A DNA stretch of 42,556 bases from Caballeronia terrestris (GTDB lineage Bacteria; Pseudomonadota; Gammaproteobacteria; Burkholderiales; Burkholderiaceae): contig NZ_FCOL02000045.1 in the NCBI RefSeq assembly GCF_001544515.1, positions 1-42,556 on the forward strand, read 5' to 3'. A model generated the notes under the pieces. That model was not told the origin of the DNA. It saw nothing but the letters and a program-made list of their open reading frames with translations, and searched no databases. The translations under genes were made by a program, and so were the position numbers. Below, piece by piece: positions 32,885 to 40,969 of the stretch (positions within the stretch are counted from its first letter, which is position 1; every line of letters starts with the position of its first letter).

Positions 32885-32912
32885 AAGGTCGACGAACCTA
32901 GCAAAAACCTAT

Positions 32913-32941
32913 TTGACTGATGAAAAGGGATCACCTAGAGT
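32913..32941 (+). promoter_or_regulatory. Predicted stbABC promoter
   Basis: TTGACT (32913-32918), 17 bp, TAGAGT (32936-32941). The second repeat cluster covers the -10, which fits autorepression by the StbA-like product, as known in R388. Confidence 0.55.
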
Positions 32942-32966
32942 TCAGAAAAGGATCAACTAGGATCGA
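32927..32966 (+). repeat. Second, looser cluster of the same boxes
   Basis: GGATCA at 32928 and 32950 (22 bp, two turns), a degenerate box at 32939, and GGATCG at 32960. They overlap the -10 region and transcription start of the predicted stb promoter. Confidence 0.55.
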
Positions 32967-32994
32967 TATCGCACAGTTGGCGGACTGCTCGCTC

Positions 32995-33435
32995 ATGACG
33001 ATTTTTGACTTCACGCCGCGAAGCGATGCGGCGCTTGTGCGTAACCTGTTGCGCGACATAGAGGCAGCTCAAGAAGCCGGTGCAAGTCGCCAGGCGCTCT
33101 GGCAAAACCTCCGTGACCATCACAACCTGAGCTTGTCGTTTGATGCCTTTTGCGTCGCACTCAAGCGCGCGAGGGCAAAGCACCGAAGTAAGGCGAACGC
33201 GACGGCGACAACGCCGGAAGCGGCGTCGACGTCGACGTCGACTTTAGAAATGCCTGGACCTGGGGCCGAGGGTAATCGATCGCGCGTCGTTCAGCAGCAG
33301 GAACACCAGCATCGCAAACACAAACCGGAAAAAAGTGAACCAAGCGTGCCGCGAAAAAATCGCATTAAGACGTCCAAGGATTTCGCAGACGTTCACAAAA
33401 TAGATTTCAACGAGTTTGACGACAAATTCAAGTGA
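32995..33435 (+). CDS. stbA: StbA-like DNA-binding protein
   Basis: A 146-aa protein: a helical N-terminal domain (ALVRNLLRDIEAAQEAGASR, LSFDAFCVALKRARAKH) that looks like a helix-turn-helix unit, then a low-complexity Thr/Ser/Gln/His/Lys region and an acidic-aromatic end (KIDFNEFDDKFK). The frame is open to 32920, but that extension runs through the repeat boxes, so the ATG at 32995 is chosen. In R388 StbA binds the upstream repeats and secures plasmid inheritance. Identity here rests on gene order (stbABC right of oriT), repeats and size more than on residues I can match. Confidence 0.65.
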   Translation: MTIFDFTPRSDAALVRNLLRDIEAAQEAGASRQALWQNLRDHHNLSLSFDAFCVALKRARAKHRSKANATATTPEAASTSTSTLEMPGPGAEGNRSRVVQQQEHQHRKHKPEKSEPSVPRKNRIKTSKDFADVHKIDFNEFDDKFK

Positions 33436-33442
33436 GGTGCAC

Positions 33443-34147
33443 ATGAAGATCGCCGTCCTCAACTATAGCGGAAGCGTCGGGAAAACCGTTGCGGCGCATC
33501 ACTTGTTAAAACCACGCATGCCGGATGCAGCTTTCTTCTCTGTGGAAACGATCAACCAGTCAGCCAGCGATCTGGGCGCCTCAGAGGTTTCGCAATTACA
33601 AGGAAAAAAATTCGGCGAACTCCTCGAAGCTCTAGTGCTTGAGGATGATGCAATCATCGACGTCGGCGCCTCCAATATTGAGCCCTTCTTCGAGGCGATG
33701 TCGCGATTTTCCGACGCTGAACAGGAATTTGATCTGTACGTAATTCCGGTCACGCCGGATCAAAAAGCGTGGCAAGAAAGCTTAAAGACGGTCGAAGCAC
33801 TCACCAACATCGGAGTCGCGTCAGAAAAAATCCGCTTGTTGCCCAATCGGATCGCTGCCAACCCCGTCGACGAGATTCCGGCGATATTCAACTACGCGAA
33901 GAAGACAAGAAAGGCATGGGTCAATGCAGACGCTTACCTTTTCGAGAGTGAAATCTACGCGTATCTTGCGGCAAAGCGTATCGGTTTTAATGAGCTTATC
34001 GACGATAGCGTCGATTATCGTGCGCTGGCAAAGGCGGAGACCGATCCAGGAAAGGCGAGGGATTACGCGCGCATGTATCGCTGGAAGAAACTAGCCATTC
34101 CCGTTCGCAATAATTTGGATGATGCTTTCACGGCGCTGGTGGGCTAG
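33443..34147 (+). CDS. stbB: StbB-like ParA/Mrp-type ATPase
   Basis: A 234-aa P-loop protein: MKIAVLNYSGSVGKTVAAHH carries a deviant Walker A (GSVGKT), later DDAIIDVGASN (Walker B-like, Asp box) and LYVIPVTPDQKAWQESL. In R388 StbB is needed for conjugation and acts against StbA in placing the plasmid for transfer or inheritance. GAGGTG lies 5 bp before the ATG, 7 bp behind stbA, and stbC follows after 2 bp. Confidence 0.85.
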   Translation: MKIAVLNYSGSVGKTVAAHHLLKPRMPDAAFFSVETINQSASDLGASEVSQLQGKKFGELLEALVLEDDAIIDVGASNIEPFFEAMSRFSDAEQEFDLYVIPVTPDQKAWQESLKTVEALTNIGVASEKIRLLPNRIAANPVDEIPAIFNYAKKTRKAWVNADAYLFESEIYAYLAAKRIGFNELIDDSVDYRALAKAETDPGKARDYARMYRWKKLAIPVRNNLDDAFTALVG

Positions 34148-34149
34148 AA

Positions 34150-34527
34150 ATGGAGCCGCCGCCGACCAAGGAGGAGGTACTTTTCGAGTGGTTCCTGGGC
34201 GACTCAAAAGAGATCGTTGCCGACTTGAAGTCAGCCCTCGCGGACGCGACGAGCGTTCGCGAGGGGATCATCAAAGCGAAAGGCGAGTTGGACGCAACGG
34301 TGCAGGCCGCGACGCGCGAGTTGATCACGGCGCATCGAGAGTTGACTCAGGCGATTCGAGATGCCAAGGCAGCGAACATCGATGCCGCGCAGAGGGTTGC
34401 GGCAACCAGCAAGCGAGCTGCCGCTGCGGGAGTGCACCAAGCACTTCCCGCGCTAGGAATCTGCTGTGGCATGAGCGCGCTCATAGGCGCGGCGATCGCT
34501 GTGGTTCTGGTCCGGCTGTTCGTGTAG
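34150..34527 (+). CDS. stbC: StbC-like membrane-anchored protein
   Basis: A 125-aa protein: helical coiled-coil body (residues 12-90, for example KSALADATSVREGIIKAKGE and LITAHRELTQAIRDAKAA) and a C-terminal TM segment (GICCGMSALIGAAIAVVLVR). It begins 2 bp after stbB. Size, TM tail and order match StbC of R388, whose role is unknown. Confidence 0.72.
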   Translation: MEPPPTKEEVLFEWFLGDSKEIVADLKSALADATSVREGIIKAKGELDATVQAATRELITAHRELTQAIRDAKAANIDAAQRVAATSKRAAAAGVHQALPALGICCGMSALIGAAIAVVLVRLFV

Positions 34528-34700
34528 TCACGATAGGCGACACTGCTGCGGGCACATGAGCGGACAGACATCTCGTGCAGGGCCGCAGCACAACTCCGAG
34601 TTCGCAGTGGGTGAGAAGGTTCGGGAAGCTGGCTGCGTGAATGCGTAGTCAGATGCGAAGCCCGGACGCTCGGGTCCGGGCTCGGCGGGGTGCGATGCCC

Positions 34701-35633
34701 TTAGTTCGTCACACGCTCAGCGACGAGAGTTTCGTCCGTCGGTTTCGCGTCCTGCAGCGCGAACAGATAGTCGCAGGCGCGCTGTGCGTGGCTCGCGGCC
34801 GTGAAAATTGCCTTCTTGTCGGCCTTCAGAATCTTGAGCCAGTGATCGAGATAGGAAGCGTGATCGGCGCGGGTCTCGGGGCTGATACCGAGCTGCGAGC
34901 ACAGGAAGGCGGCGCCCATTTCGGCGATCAGTTCTTCGGCCGCGTACGCTTCGTCGCCGAAACGCTTCCCGAGCTGGCGGTTCAGGCGCGTGTAATTCGA
35001 AGTCCAGTGAACAATTTCATGGGCTTTGGTCGATTCGTATCCTTCTACATCGTGGAATGCTTCCGCGGGCGGCAGTTGCACAACGTCGAGCCCAGGCGCA
35101 TAAAAAGCTTGATTGCCGCCGTGACAGATGGTCGCGCCTGTCTTCGCGAAAAAAGTCTCGGCGTATTCGATGAGTGGCAAGGGCGCGCCGCTCGGGTAGG
35201 CATCGGCTATCGGCTCGTGTCGGTACCCGTCTGGCAAATTGTCGATCTGCTCGACGTTGAAAACGGTGTAGCCCTTCATAAAAGCGATCTCGTGCTCGGT
35301 CACTTCGCCGCCGTCTTTCTCCTCTTCTTTCGTGATCTTGCTCGCGTACACGACCAGTGATCCGTGTTCACCTTTGCGGACGTTCGCACCCAGCTCGAGC
35401 GCTTGTTTGAACGTCATCCAGCGATTCGACTGATAGCCCTTCTCGAGTGCCTCGCCCCATAGCAGCAATATATTGATGCCGCGGTACGGGACGCCCTTGG
35501 CGCGCACCGGCAAAGTGATCCGTGTGCTCGCATGGCCGCCCCGCCAGGGCTTGGCCCAAGGCCGCGCGCCGTGTTCGAGGTCGGCGATGATTTTATCGGT
35601 CACGCGGGTGTAGATGTCGGCTTGGGTCTTCAT
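34701..35633 (-). CDS. ardC: ArdC-type antirestriction protein
   Basis: A 310-aa protein with an N-terminal single-stranded-DNA-binding domain (MKTQADIYTRVTDKIIADLE, PWAKPWRGG, PYRGINILLL) and a C-terminal metallopeptidase-like domain with HEIVH at 205-209 and a downstream Glu in EELIAEMGAAFL. ArdC of R388 lies in its leading region and is needed for conjugation into some hosts with restriction systems. The ATG at 35633 has AAGGAG 6 bp before it; the open frame beyond is Pro/Arg-rich noise. It is encoded on the minus strand, so the predicted transferred (plus) strand is its template. Confidence 0.92.
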   Translation of the reverse strand: MKTQADIYTRVTDKIIADLEHGARPWAKPWRGGHASTRITLPVRAKGVPYRGINILLLWGEALEKGYQSNRWMTFKQALELGANVRKGEHGSLVVYASKITKEEEKDGGEVTEHEIAFMKGYTVFNVEQIDNLPDGYRHEPIADAYPSGAPLPLIEYAETFFAKTGATICHGGNQAFYAPGLDVVQLPPAEAFHDVEGYESTKAHEIVHWTSNYTRLNRQLGKRFGDEAYAAEELIAEMGAAFLCSQLGISPETRADHASYLDHWLKILKADKKAIFTAASHAQRACDYLFALQDAKPTDETLVAERVTN

Positions 35634-35654
35634 GGTGTGCTCCTTGTAGGGCCG

Positions 35655-35687
35655 GGGGTGTTCGCGGGTTTGGTGCGCGAATACCCC
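35655..35687. promoter_or_regulatory. 12-bp hairpin just upstream of ardC, possible single-strand promoter
   Basis: 35655-35666 pairs with 35676-35687 (one G-T mismatch), loop GGTTTGGTG. It lies 21 bp before the ardC start, in the leading region. Single-strand promoters of conjugative plasmids are hairpins of this kind; alternatively it is an operator or 5'-UTR structure. No clean -35/-10 pair is visible within the stem. Confidence 0.4.
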
Positions 35688-36357
35688 TGCCCGTCGGGCG
35701 CAGACCGGGGAGGCAAGGTGCAAGGGCTGGACGGGGGGAGGGGGATCACCCACCCCGATGGGGCGGCCGCAGGCCGTCTTGCAGCTTGCGAAGGATGGGG
35801 AGACCGCCCGGCCAGGGCGAAGCCATTTCCCTTGCAGCGCGCCAGGGGCAGCGCCCCATAGCGCGTTCATCTGGATGAGCTTTGGAATCTGCGGAAGGGA
35901 TCGTTACCGAATGGCCGGGACGTCAGGCCCGGTGAGCGCAGCGAGTAGAGCCCGGTCCGCCGACAGGCGGAATCGCCCTAAAGCTTCTGCTGGACATGGA
36001 TTGGCGATGAGGGAAAGCGAATAAAAGCCGCCAGAACAATTTGTTTTTTGTAGCTCGGTTGGCAAAGCTGAATACGCGACTAACGGTCTCCTTCAAAATA
36101 AAACAGATAACCGCCGCTGCGCGCCGGGAAGCATCCAACCAACTTATAGAAAGCTTCGCTAAATCATCGACCGGTATGATCCGGAGCGCCGGACAGTTAC
36201 TGGGAATGCCCCCGTTTCCCGACCGAGCAAGGCAAGGCAAGGCAAGGCTGCATAATCCCTCAGTAAATGGATTCGTCAAACAAGGGCAGCGTCAACCCTC
36301 GATTCGAGATTCTACAAAAGACGCTCATCTGCGAACCGGGCCTAAAAGCCAAAAATC
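35688..36357. other. GC-rich stretch upstream of ardC, no supported gene
   Basis: Several short hairpins can be seen (ACCCCGATGGGG at about 35753; CGGCC-GCA-GGCCG at about 35764; CCGCC-GACA-GGCGG near 35962) and a short tandem repeat of CAAGG, four copies at 36228-36247. No frame resembles a known protein. The hairpin density between 35.65 and 35.98 kb fits a plasmid leading-region control or single-strand origin. Confidence 0.4.
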
Positions 36358-36540
36358 GATGCGATTCAGGTGACCGCCAAGGCGGCGCAACACCGTCAGT
36401 TGATGCCCGCAATCAACAATGAGCTTGCTTAAGGCGCGCGCGGCACGCAGATCGTGGAGATCTTGAAGCAACGCGGGCTCGAGATCACGAGCAGGATGTT
36501 CAGAAACGGCAGTTTGCAAGTCGGCGGGGCTGAATTTTGA
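36358..36540 (+). pseudogene. Decayed small gene, family unknown
   Basis: One frame reads DAIQVTAKAAQHRQLMPAIN, NELA, a stop at 36430-36432, then GTQIVEILKQRGLEITSRMF to a stop at 36538. The helical pattern and codon bias look real on both sides of the stop, but there is no start. A coding remnant of about 60 codons; I cannot name it. Confidence 0.4.
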
Positions 36541-36869
36541 AACGGCAATCGACCGACGAGCACGGGCGCAAGCTCACCGACACCGGACAACATGCGGCCG
36601 CATCGATTGGCAATTTAGATCAATGCCTGTAAAGCGCGGTTCGTCGGCGCGAACACAGCTCGAGCGCAGTATTCGCCGGGTGGTTCTGCTGCTGATCAAC
36701 TGCGCGTTGGTGGCGCGTGCCATCGGAGGCAGGATTGGCGTCCGATTGACTGGCGCATAACACGGGGCGCGTCGGCGAGGACGACGACGGCGCGCCCCAT
36801 AGACCCTGACTTTTGGACATTCGAGGCGTCGCCCCCGTCTTTTCTCGAACTCGTCGCGCAAAAGCGCAA

Positions 36870-37141
36870 AAGCGCCTGGGCCGCCCGCCGGACGACAACC
36901 CGAAGGAGCAGGTGAACGTGCACTAAGACGCCGACATCCTTGCCGCATTTCGCGCGACAGGGAGGGCTGGCAGACCCGCATGAACGACGCGCTGCGCACC
37001 TATTTCGCCGAACATCCGCTCGAGGAAGCACAGGACGCTGACACTAATGCACACGCCGAGCGCCTTGCCGGCATGCAGCGTCTCATTGATCCTAAGCGCC
37101 AGGAGGCCGAGCGCTTGCAGAGCCCGCGGCGAGGGTGCTAG
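36870..37141 (+). pseudogene. BrnA-family antitoxin C-terminal remnant
   Basis: KRLGRPPDDNPKEQVNVH, a stop at 36924-36926, DADILAAFRATG, then after a frameshift GWQTRMNDALRTYFAEHP. This is the C-terminal half of BrnA antitoxins (xGRPP...V.LDADVLAAFRATG.GWQTRINDALR), with one stop and one frameshift. No BrnT toxin is left nearby. Confidence 0.72.
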
Positions 37142-38119
37142 CGGTTGGCGCGCTCGCCACAATGGTTGTCGGCGGCCTGCTGGAGTTCGTCCGACGTCTA
37201 ACTTAGCCCACTGCTCTCCTCGCGCCCCTTGGAGACGGCATCGCGCGGGCGCTCGTATGTTGGCGCAAACGTCCGCCTATCGCGCCAGCGCGTCGCCCAG
37301 CAAGGCGGCCGGCATTCACGAGAGCAAGCGCAGTGGGCGTCCTGTAGCGCGCGGCATCGGCATTCAGATAGAACGATAGAACCTCTTGCTCGATGTCCGA
37401 CCGAACTCACCGAATTCGACCTCGCGACGATTGAATCCCTGCACTGCAGTTTTAAATAGCACCGGTTGCGGCCTAATCGTGAAGGAGCGACCGTGCTGGA
37501 AGTCACCGGCTGGGGCAAAGCACTGCGTTTCTCAAATGCAACGTTTTCTATTTCCGTTCCGAAGCGGTCTGGTCAATTGGCGCAGAGATATGAAAGCGCC
37601 CAATGCTCGTCGCAGTGGGCTTGGACAGATATCGACGACGGCTAAAGTTTCGCCGTGCCCGTTCGCACATCCGCCAGACCTTCGCATCTGCAACATTTTA
37701 AGTAGCTTGTTCATACGGTGGAAAAAATAGGGCGTTCGCGCGAATACAAGCCTGCATATAAAAGGCTCGCAAACGTTAAAGCCGATTTTCTGACGCAGCG
37801 ATTAAACTAAAATCGGCAGACCGCAACATCATTTTGTCTGTTCAAATCTGAATCAGATCGATTCGACCCGCAGGCGTTCGTTTCGGCACATCCCGGCCCC
37901 TTTCTTACTGGTGGGCACTTTCGCTATCGCTGGCACGTCTTTCGCTTATGTCTGACAAAGCACAAACGATAGCCGCCAACCTATTCGAACAGACGGCAAT
38001 AACGGTGCTACGGGGCTGGTCGCAAAAGTTTCGATGAACGCCACACAGATGCGCTCACGAATTCCGATGCAGGCCAGAGAAATACAGCGCAAAGCGCACA
38101 GACCAGACGAATAAAAATC
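37142..38119. other. Nearly 1 kb without a recognisable gene
   Basis: All frames are short and of poor quality. A 9-bp inverted repeat (GCCGATTTT 37781-37789 / AAAATCGGC 37809-37817, 19-base loop) lies in an AT-richer part (37.7-37.9 kb), about 300 bp before the Crp-type gene. It could be an operator or a structured RNA. Confidence 0.4.
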
Positions 38120-38854
38120 ATGTTGACTCTTCAATCCGACCTGCACGGCAATCATCTGTTGGGCGCACTTCCGGCGCATGAATGGCAATCCATCGCGCCT
38201 CATCTCGAACTCGTTCAGTTGCGCACCGAGCAGTTGCTGTGCGATTCGGGACAACGCATTCATCACGTGTATTTCCCGACGACCGCCATCATCACGCTGC
38301 TGCACACGATGGAAGACGGCGGTTCGGTTGAAGTGGCGGCGGTGGGCCGTGAAGGGATGACGGGCGTGCCGGTGCTGACTGGCGGCGACACGATGCCCAC
38401 TCGCGTACAGGTGCAGGGCGCGGGCTTCGCGTATCGGATGAGCGCGAGCGCGCTGCGCGAACATTTCGGTCGCTCGGATTTTGTGCGTCGCCTGATGCTG
38501 CTGTATATGCAGGCTCTCCTCACGCAGGTGGCGCAGACGGCCGCATGCAATCGTCACCATTCGCTGAGCAAGCAGTTGTGTCGCTGGCTGCTGATCCAGG
38601 CGGATCGCTCTTCGTCGGACCAGATGCGCGTGACGCAGCAGATGATCGCCGACATGCTGGGCGTGCGTCGGGAAGGCGTGACGGAAGCGGCGGGCAAGCT
38701 GCATGACGCGGGACTCATCCATCACAGCCGCGGTTGCATCACGGTGCTCGATCGTGCAGGACTCGAAGCGCGTGCATGTGAATGCTACGGCATCGTCAAG
38801 CGCGAATTCGACCGGATGCTACCTCGCGCGCGTCAGGCTGAGGCCGTTGCTTAG
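38120..38854 (+). CDS. Crp/Fnr-family transcriptional regulator
   Basis: A 244-aa regulator: N-terminal cyclic-nucleotide-binding-type beta-roll (residues about 15-130, HHVYFPTTAIITLLHTMEDG, VEVAAVGREGMTGVPVL), a long dimer helix (LLYMQALLTQVAQTAACNRH), and a C-terminal winged helix (RVTQQMIADMLGVRREGVTE, GLIHHSRGCITVLD). The cysteine set of Fnr oxygen sensors is absent. This subgroup is common in Burkholderiaceae and rhizobia; its ligand is unknown. No ribosome binding site is seen before the ATG. Confidence 0.9.
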   Translation: MLTLQSDLHGNHLLGALPAHEWQSIAPHLELVQLRTEQLLCDSGQRIHHVYFPTTAIITLLHTMEDGGSVEVAAVGREGMTGVPVLTGGDTMPTRVQVQGAGFAYRMSASALREHFGRSDFVRRLMLLYMQALLTQVAQTAACNRHHSLSKQLCRWLLIQADRSSSDQMRVTQQMIADMLGVRREGVTEAAGKLHDAGLIHHSRGCITVLDRAGLEARACECYGIVKREFDRMLPRARQAEAVA

Positions 38855-39244
38855 AGATCAGGAAGCCGCCGGTGCCGCCGGCCAAGAGCGCGAACTGTGC
38901 GCGCGGGCATGGGGGCGCTAGGCCGGCTTGATTGGCTTGCAGCAATCTAGTGAACACGAACGGCGGCGCCGGTAAGCCGAGGTGTCGCCGACTGGTTTTG
39001 TCCATTGTCAGCGGCCTGAGTTCCAAAACGGCGCCCAGACAGTCCGACTCGGCACAAAAGGGCTTACTTCGTCTTCCTTTCTCGTCCGCATTTTTCGGAG
39101 CTTCGAGTATTGGAACTTGCACCGTTGACGCGCGGGCGAAGCCGGTCGGAGATCAATTTTTCTCGCCGTCTGCGCGCGTAGCCGTCGTAAAAACGCATGG
39201 CCTATGCCACAATCTTTACAGCGTCAGCAATGCATTGAGCCCAC
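38855..39244. other. Intergenic stretch, nothing recognised
   Basis: No coding region or RNA gene can be supported between the Crp-type gene and the DUF1488 gene. Confidence 0.4.
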
Positions 39245-39520
39245 ATGGAAACACTCGACCTTGAACCCAGGATAGCTGCGGATCATCGCAGCGTCGTGTT
39301 CGTCATAACGCACAAAACGCGCGCTATTGAATGCGTGGTTGCGCGCGCGGCGCTTGAGACGCATTTTTGGCTCACGCCAGATGCGAACGACACAAAGACG
39401 CTGAAAACCTTCCACGACGGATACCGCCGCATTCAGGCTGTCGCCCAACGAAAGCTACTTGCGCATCCGACCGCGCGCTTGGAACTAACGGCTGCCGATT
39501 TCGTTCGAAGCGAAAAATAA
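39245..39520 (+). CDS. DUF1488-like protein
   Basis: A 91-aa soluble protein: RSVVFVITHKTRAIECVVAR, AALETHFWL, then TFHDGYRRIQAVAQRKLLAH and a short end. The arrangement (strand, I-x-C-x-V, A-L-x-x-x-F, then R-x-x-I helix) matches DUF1488, small proteins of unknown function common in Burkholderia. Start by position, with a weak ribosome binding site. Confidence 0.65.
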   Translation: METLDLEPRIAADHRSVVFVITHKTRAIECVVARAALETHFWLTPDANDTKTLKTFHDGYRRIQAVAQRKLLAHPTARLELTAADFVRSEK

Positions 39521-39736
39521 GATGAGTGGCGACGGGCAAAGCACTTAGGCTGGCAGGACGTGTGCGGTAGCTGTCGCTACAAGCCGACCAGATTGAGTCT
39601 GAGCTTTACAGCTTCGGCAAGGACCCATTCTGGCGAGGACAAGTGGATTCGCCGCCAAGTCCGCATCGGTGCGTATAGAAGCACGACCGCTGACGAAGTT
39701 GAAAGACGCGGCGCTATAACTCACACACCGGAAAGA

Positions 39737-39773
39737 CAAAACGCCCCTTGCAACGATTCGGAGGGACGTTTTG
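39737..39773. terminator. Possible bidirectional terminator
   Basis: CAAAACGCCCC (39737-39747) pairs with GGGACGTTTTG (39763-39773), one mismatch, 15-base loop; the A and T runs form the stem base. It lies 40 bp beyond the end of the leftward H-NS-type gene. The long loop lowers confidence. Confidence 0.4.
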
Positions 39774-39812
39774 CCATTGACGCCGGTACGGACGTCCGGT
39801 GACAGCGTCCGA

Positions 39813-40868
39813 CTACACCGTTGCGGGTTCGCTCGGCGCGTCCGAGGCGGGAGATGACGCAGGGGCCGCCATCAGTTCACTCGGCGGGACGGTGGTTTCT
39901 ACAGCTTCCGGTTTGCGACCCACCGCCTTACGGGGCGCGACTTTTTTGGCCGCTTTCGGTGCGGTTTTCTTCACTACCGGCGCCGCCGCTTTTGGGCTCG
40001 CCGCTCGCTTCTTCGCCGAAACGGCGAACTTGCTGGCTGTCCTTTTTGCAGTGGCTTTCTTCGCGCTCGCAGTGCCGGCCGTCGATGCAGCTTTCTTTGC
40101 AACGGGCTTGCGGGTTGCGGCTTTGGTCGTTGCGGTCTTTGTCGTTGCCGCCTTCTTTGTTGCTGTTTTCGTCGCAGCAGCGCTTTTCGTCGTCGTCTTT
40201 TTCGCCGAAGTATTCCTCGCCGCGGTCTCCTTTGTGGCCGCCGTCTTAGCGGCCTTTTTCGGCGGCGTCGTCGTCGCGGTGGCGGGCTGATCCGCTACCT
40301 CGGCACCGTCAATCAGGAACTTCGTTCGGTCGCGTGCTTTTGCGATCCACGCCGGGGTTCGTGCATGTCCGCTCCAGGTCGCGCCGGTTTTCGGATGGCG
40401 ATACTTGGGGGGCAGTTTCGCCTGGCCCTGCGTCTTGCTTGCAGCGGCTCTTGCTATAGACGAGTTTTTCTTGATCGCGGTCTTTGACTTGGGCTGGCTT
40501 ACACCATTCGTATCACTCTCAGCGCCCGCTCCATCGATCAAAAATTTCGTGCGGTCGCGTACCTTCGCAATCCAGGCGGGCGGTCGGGCATGTCCGCTCC
40601 AGGTCGCACCAGTCTTCGGGTGACGGTACTTGGGCGGCAGCTTTCCCTTCGTCGACGCTGGCGTAGTCGCCGAAGTTTGGGCGCCGGCAGGACGGCCAAC
40701 GCGCCGCTTAGTGTCTGAGTGCGCGTCGATGTCGGCCGCGGTCAATCCGTGCTGCTCCATCAGCTTTCGAATGTCGGCAAGGACGGACTTCGACTGCTTG
40801 GCCACGAGCACATCGGCCTGTGCTTGAAGTTGTTTCATTTTTGTTTGAATTTGTTTGAGGGTTGCCAT
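39813..40868 (-). CDS. H-NS/histone H1-like protein with two DNA-binding domains
   Basis: A 351-aa nucleoid protein. Residues 1-50: coiled-coil H-NS start (IQTKMKQLQAQADVLVAKQS). Residues 76-114 and 151-189: two almost identical H-NS DNA-binding domains (KLPPKYRHPKTGATWSGHAR, then PPAWIAK and RDRTKFLIDGA). Residues 195-330: Lys/Ala/Thr-rich tail like histone H1/AlgP. A strong AAGGAGGT 5 bp before the ATG at 40868 fixes the start. Usual H-NS of this group is about 100 aa with one domain. Probably a DNA bridging or compacting silencer. Confidence 0.88.
   Translation of the reverse strand: MATLKQIQTKMKQLQAQADVLVAKQSKSVLADIRKLMEQHGLTAADIDAHSDTKRRVGRPAGAQTSATTPASTKGKLPPKYRHPKTGATWSGHARPPAWIAKVRDRTKFLIDGAGAESDTNGVSQPKSKTAIKKNSSIARAAASKTQGQAKLPPKYRHPKTGATWSGHARTPAWIAKARDRTKFLIDGAEVADQPATATTTPPKKAAKTAATKETAARNTSAKKTTTKSAAATKTATKKAATTKTATTKAATRKPVAKKAASTAGTASAKKATAKRTASKFAVSAKKRAASPKAAAPVVKKTAPKAAKKVAPRKAVGRKPEAVETTVPPSELMAAPASSPASDAPSEPATV
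40302..40418 (-). repeat. Duplicated DNA-binding-domain segment (copy 2)
   Basis: A 117-bp stretch coding for residues 151-189 of the H-NS-type protein. It is nearly identical in protein, and closely so in DNA, to the copy at 40527-40643 (residues 76-114); a 75-codon interval separates the starts. An in-gene tandem domain duplication. Confidence 0.75.
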
Positions 40869-40969
40869 ATTGACCTCCTTCACCCGCAAGACCTCGTCGT
40901 CTTCGTCAGCGGAACGAGCGCTGGGCTCAACCGGAAAGCATCCGGCTGGCAGCTGAAGGACCATGATGT

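Noticed and set aside
32841..32966. CRISPR array or replication iterons
   Set aside because: Units are 11 bp without spacers, and no rep gene is near; place and period fit StbA boxes better.
34641..35360. Plus-strand frame of 239 codons opposite ardC
   Set aside because: ArdC on the minus strand shows the HExxH and N-terminal motifs and a good ribosome binding site; the plus frame has no family features.
38120..38854. Fnr-type oxygen sensor
   Set aside because: The N-terminal cysteine cluster needed for the iron-sulfur centre is absent, so only a general Crp/Fnr assignment is made.
39799..40290. Val/Ala/Phe-rich plus-strand frame that looks like a membrane protein
   Set aside because: It is the reverse of the Lys/Ala-rich tail of the H-NS-type gene; such tails read as hydrophobic on the other strand.
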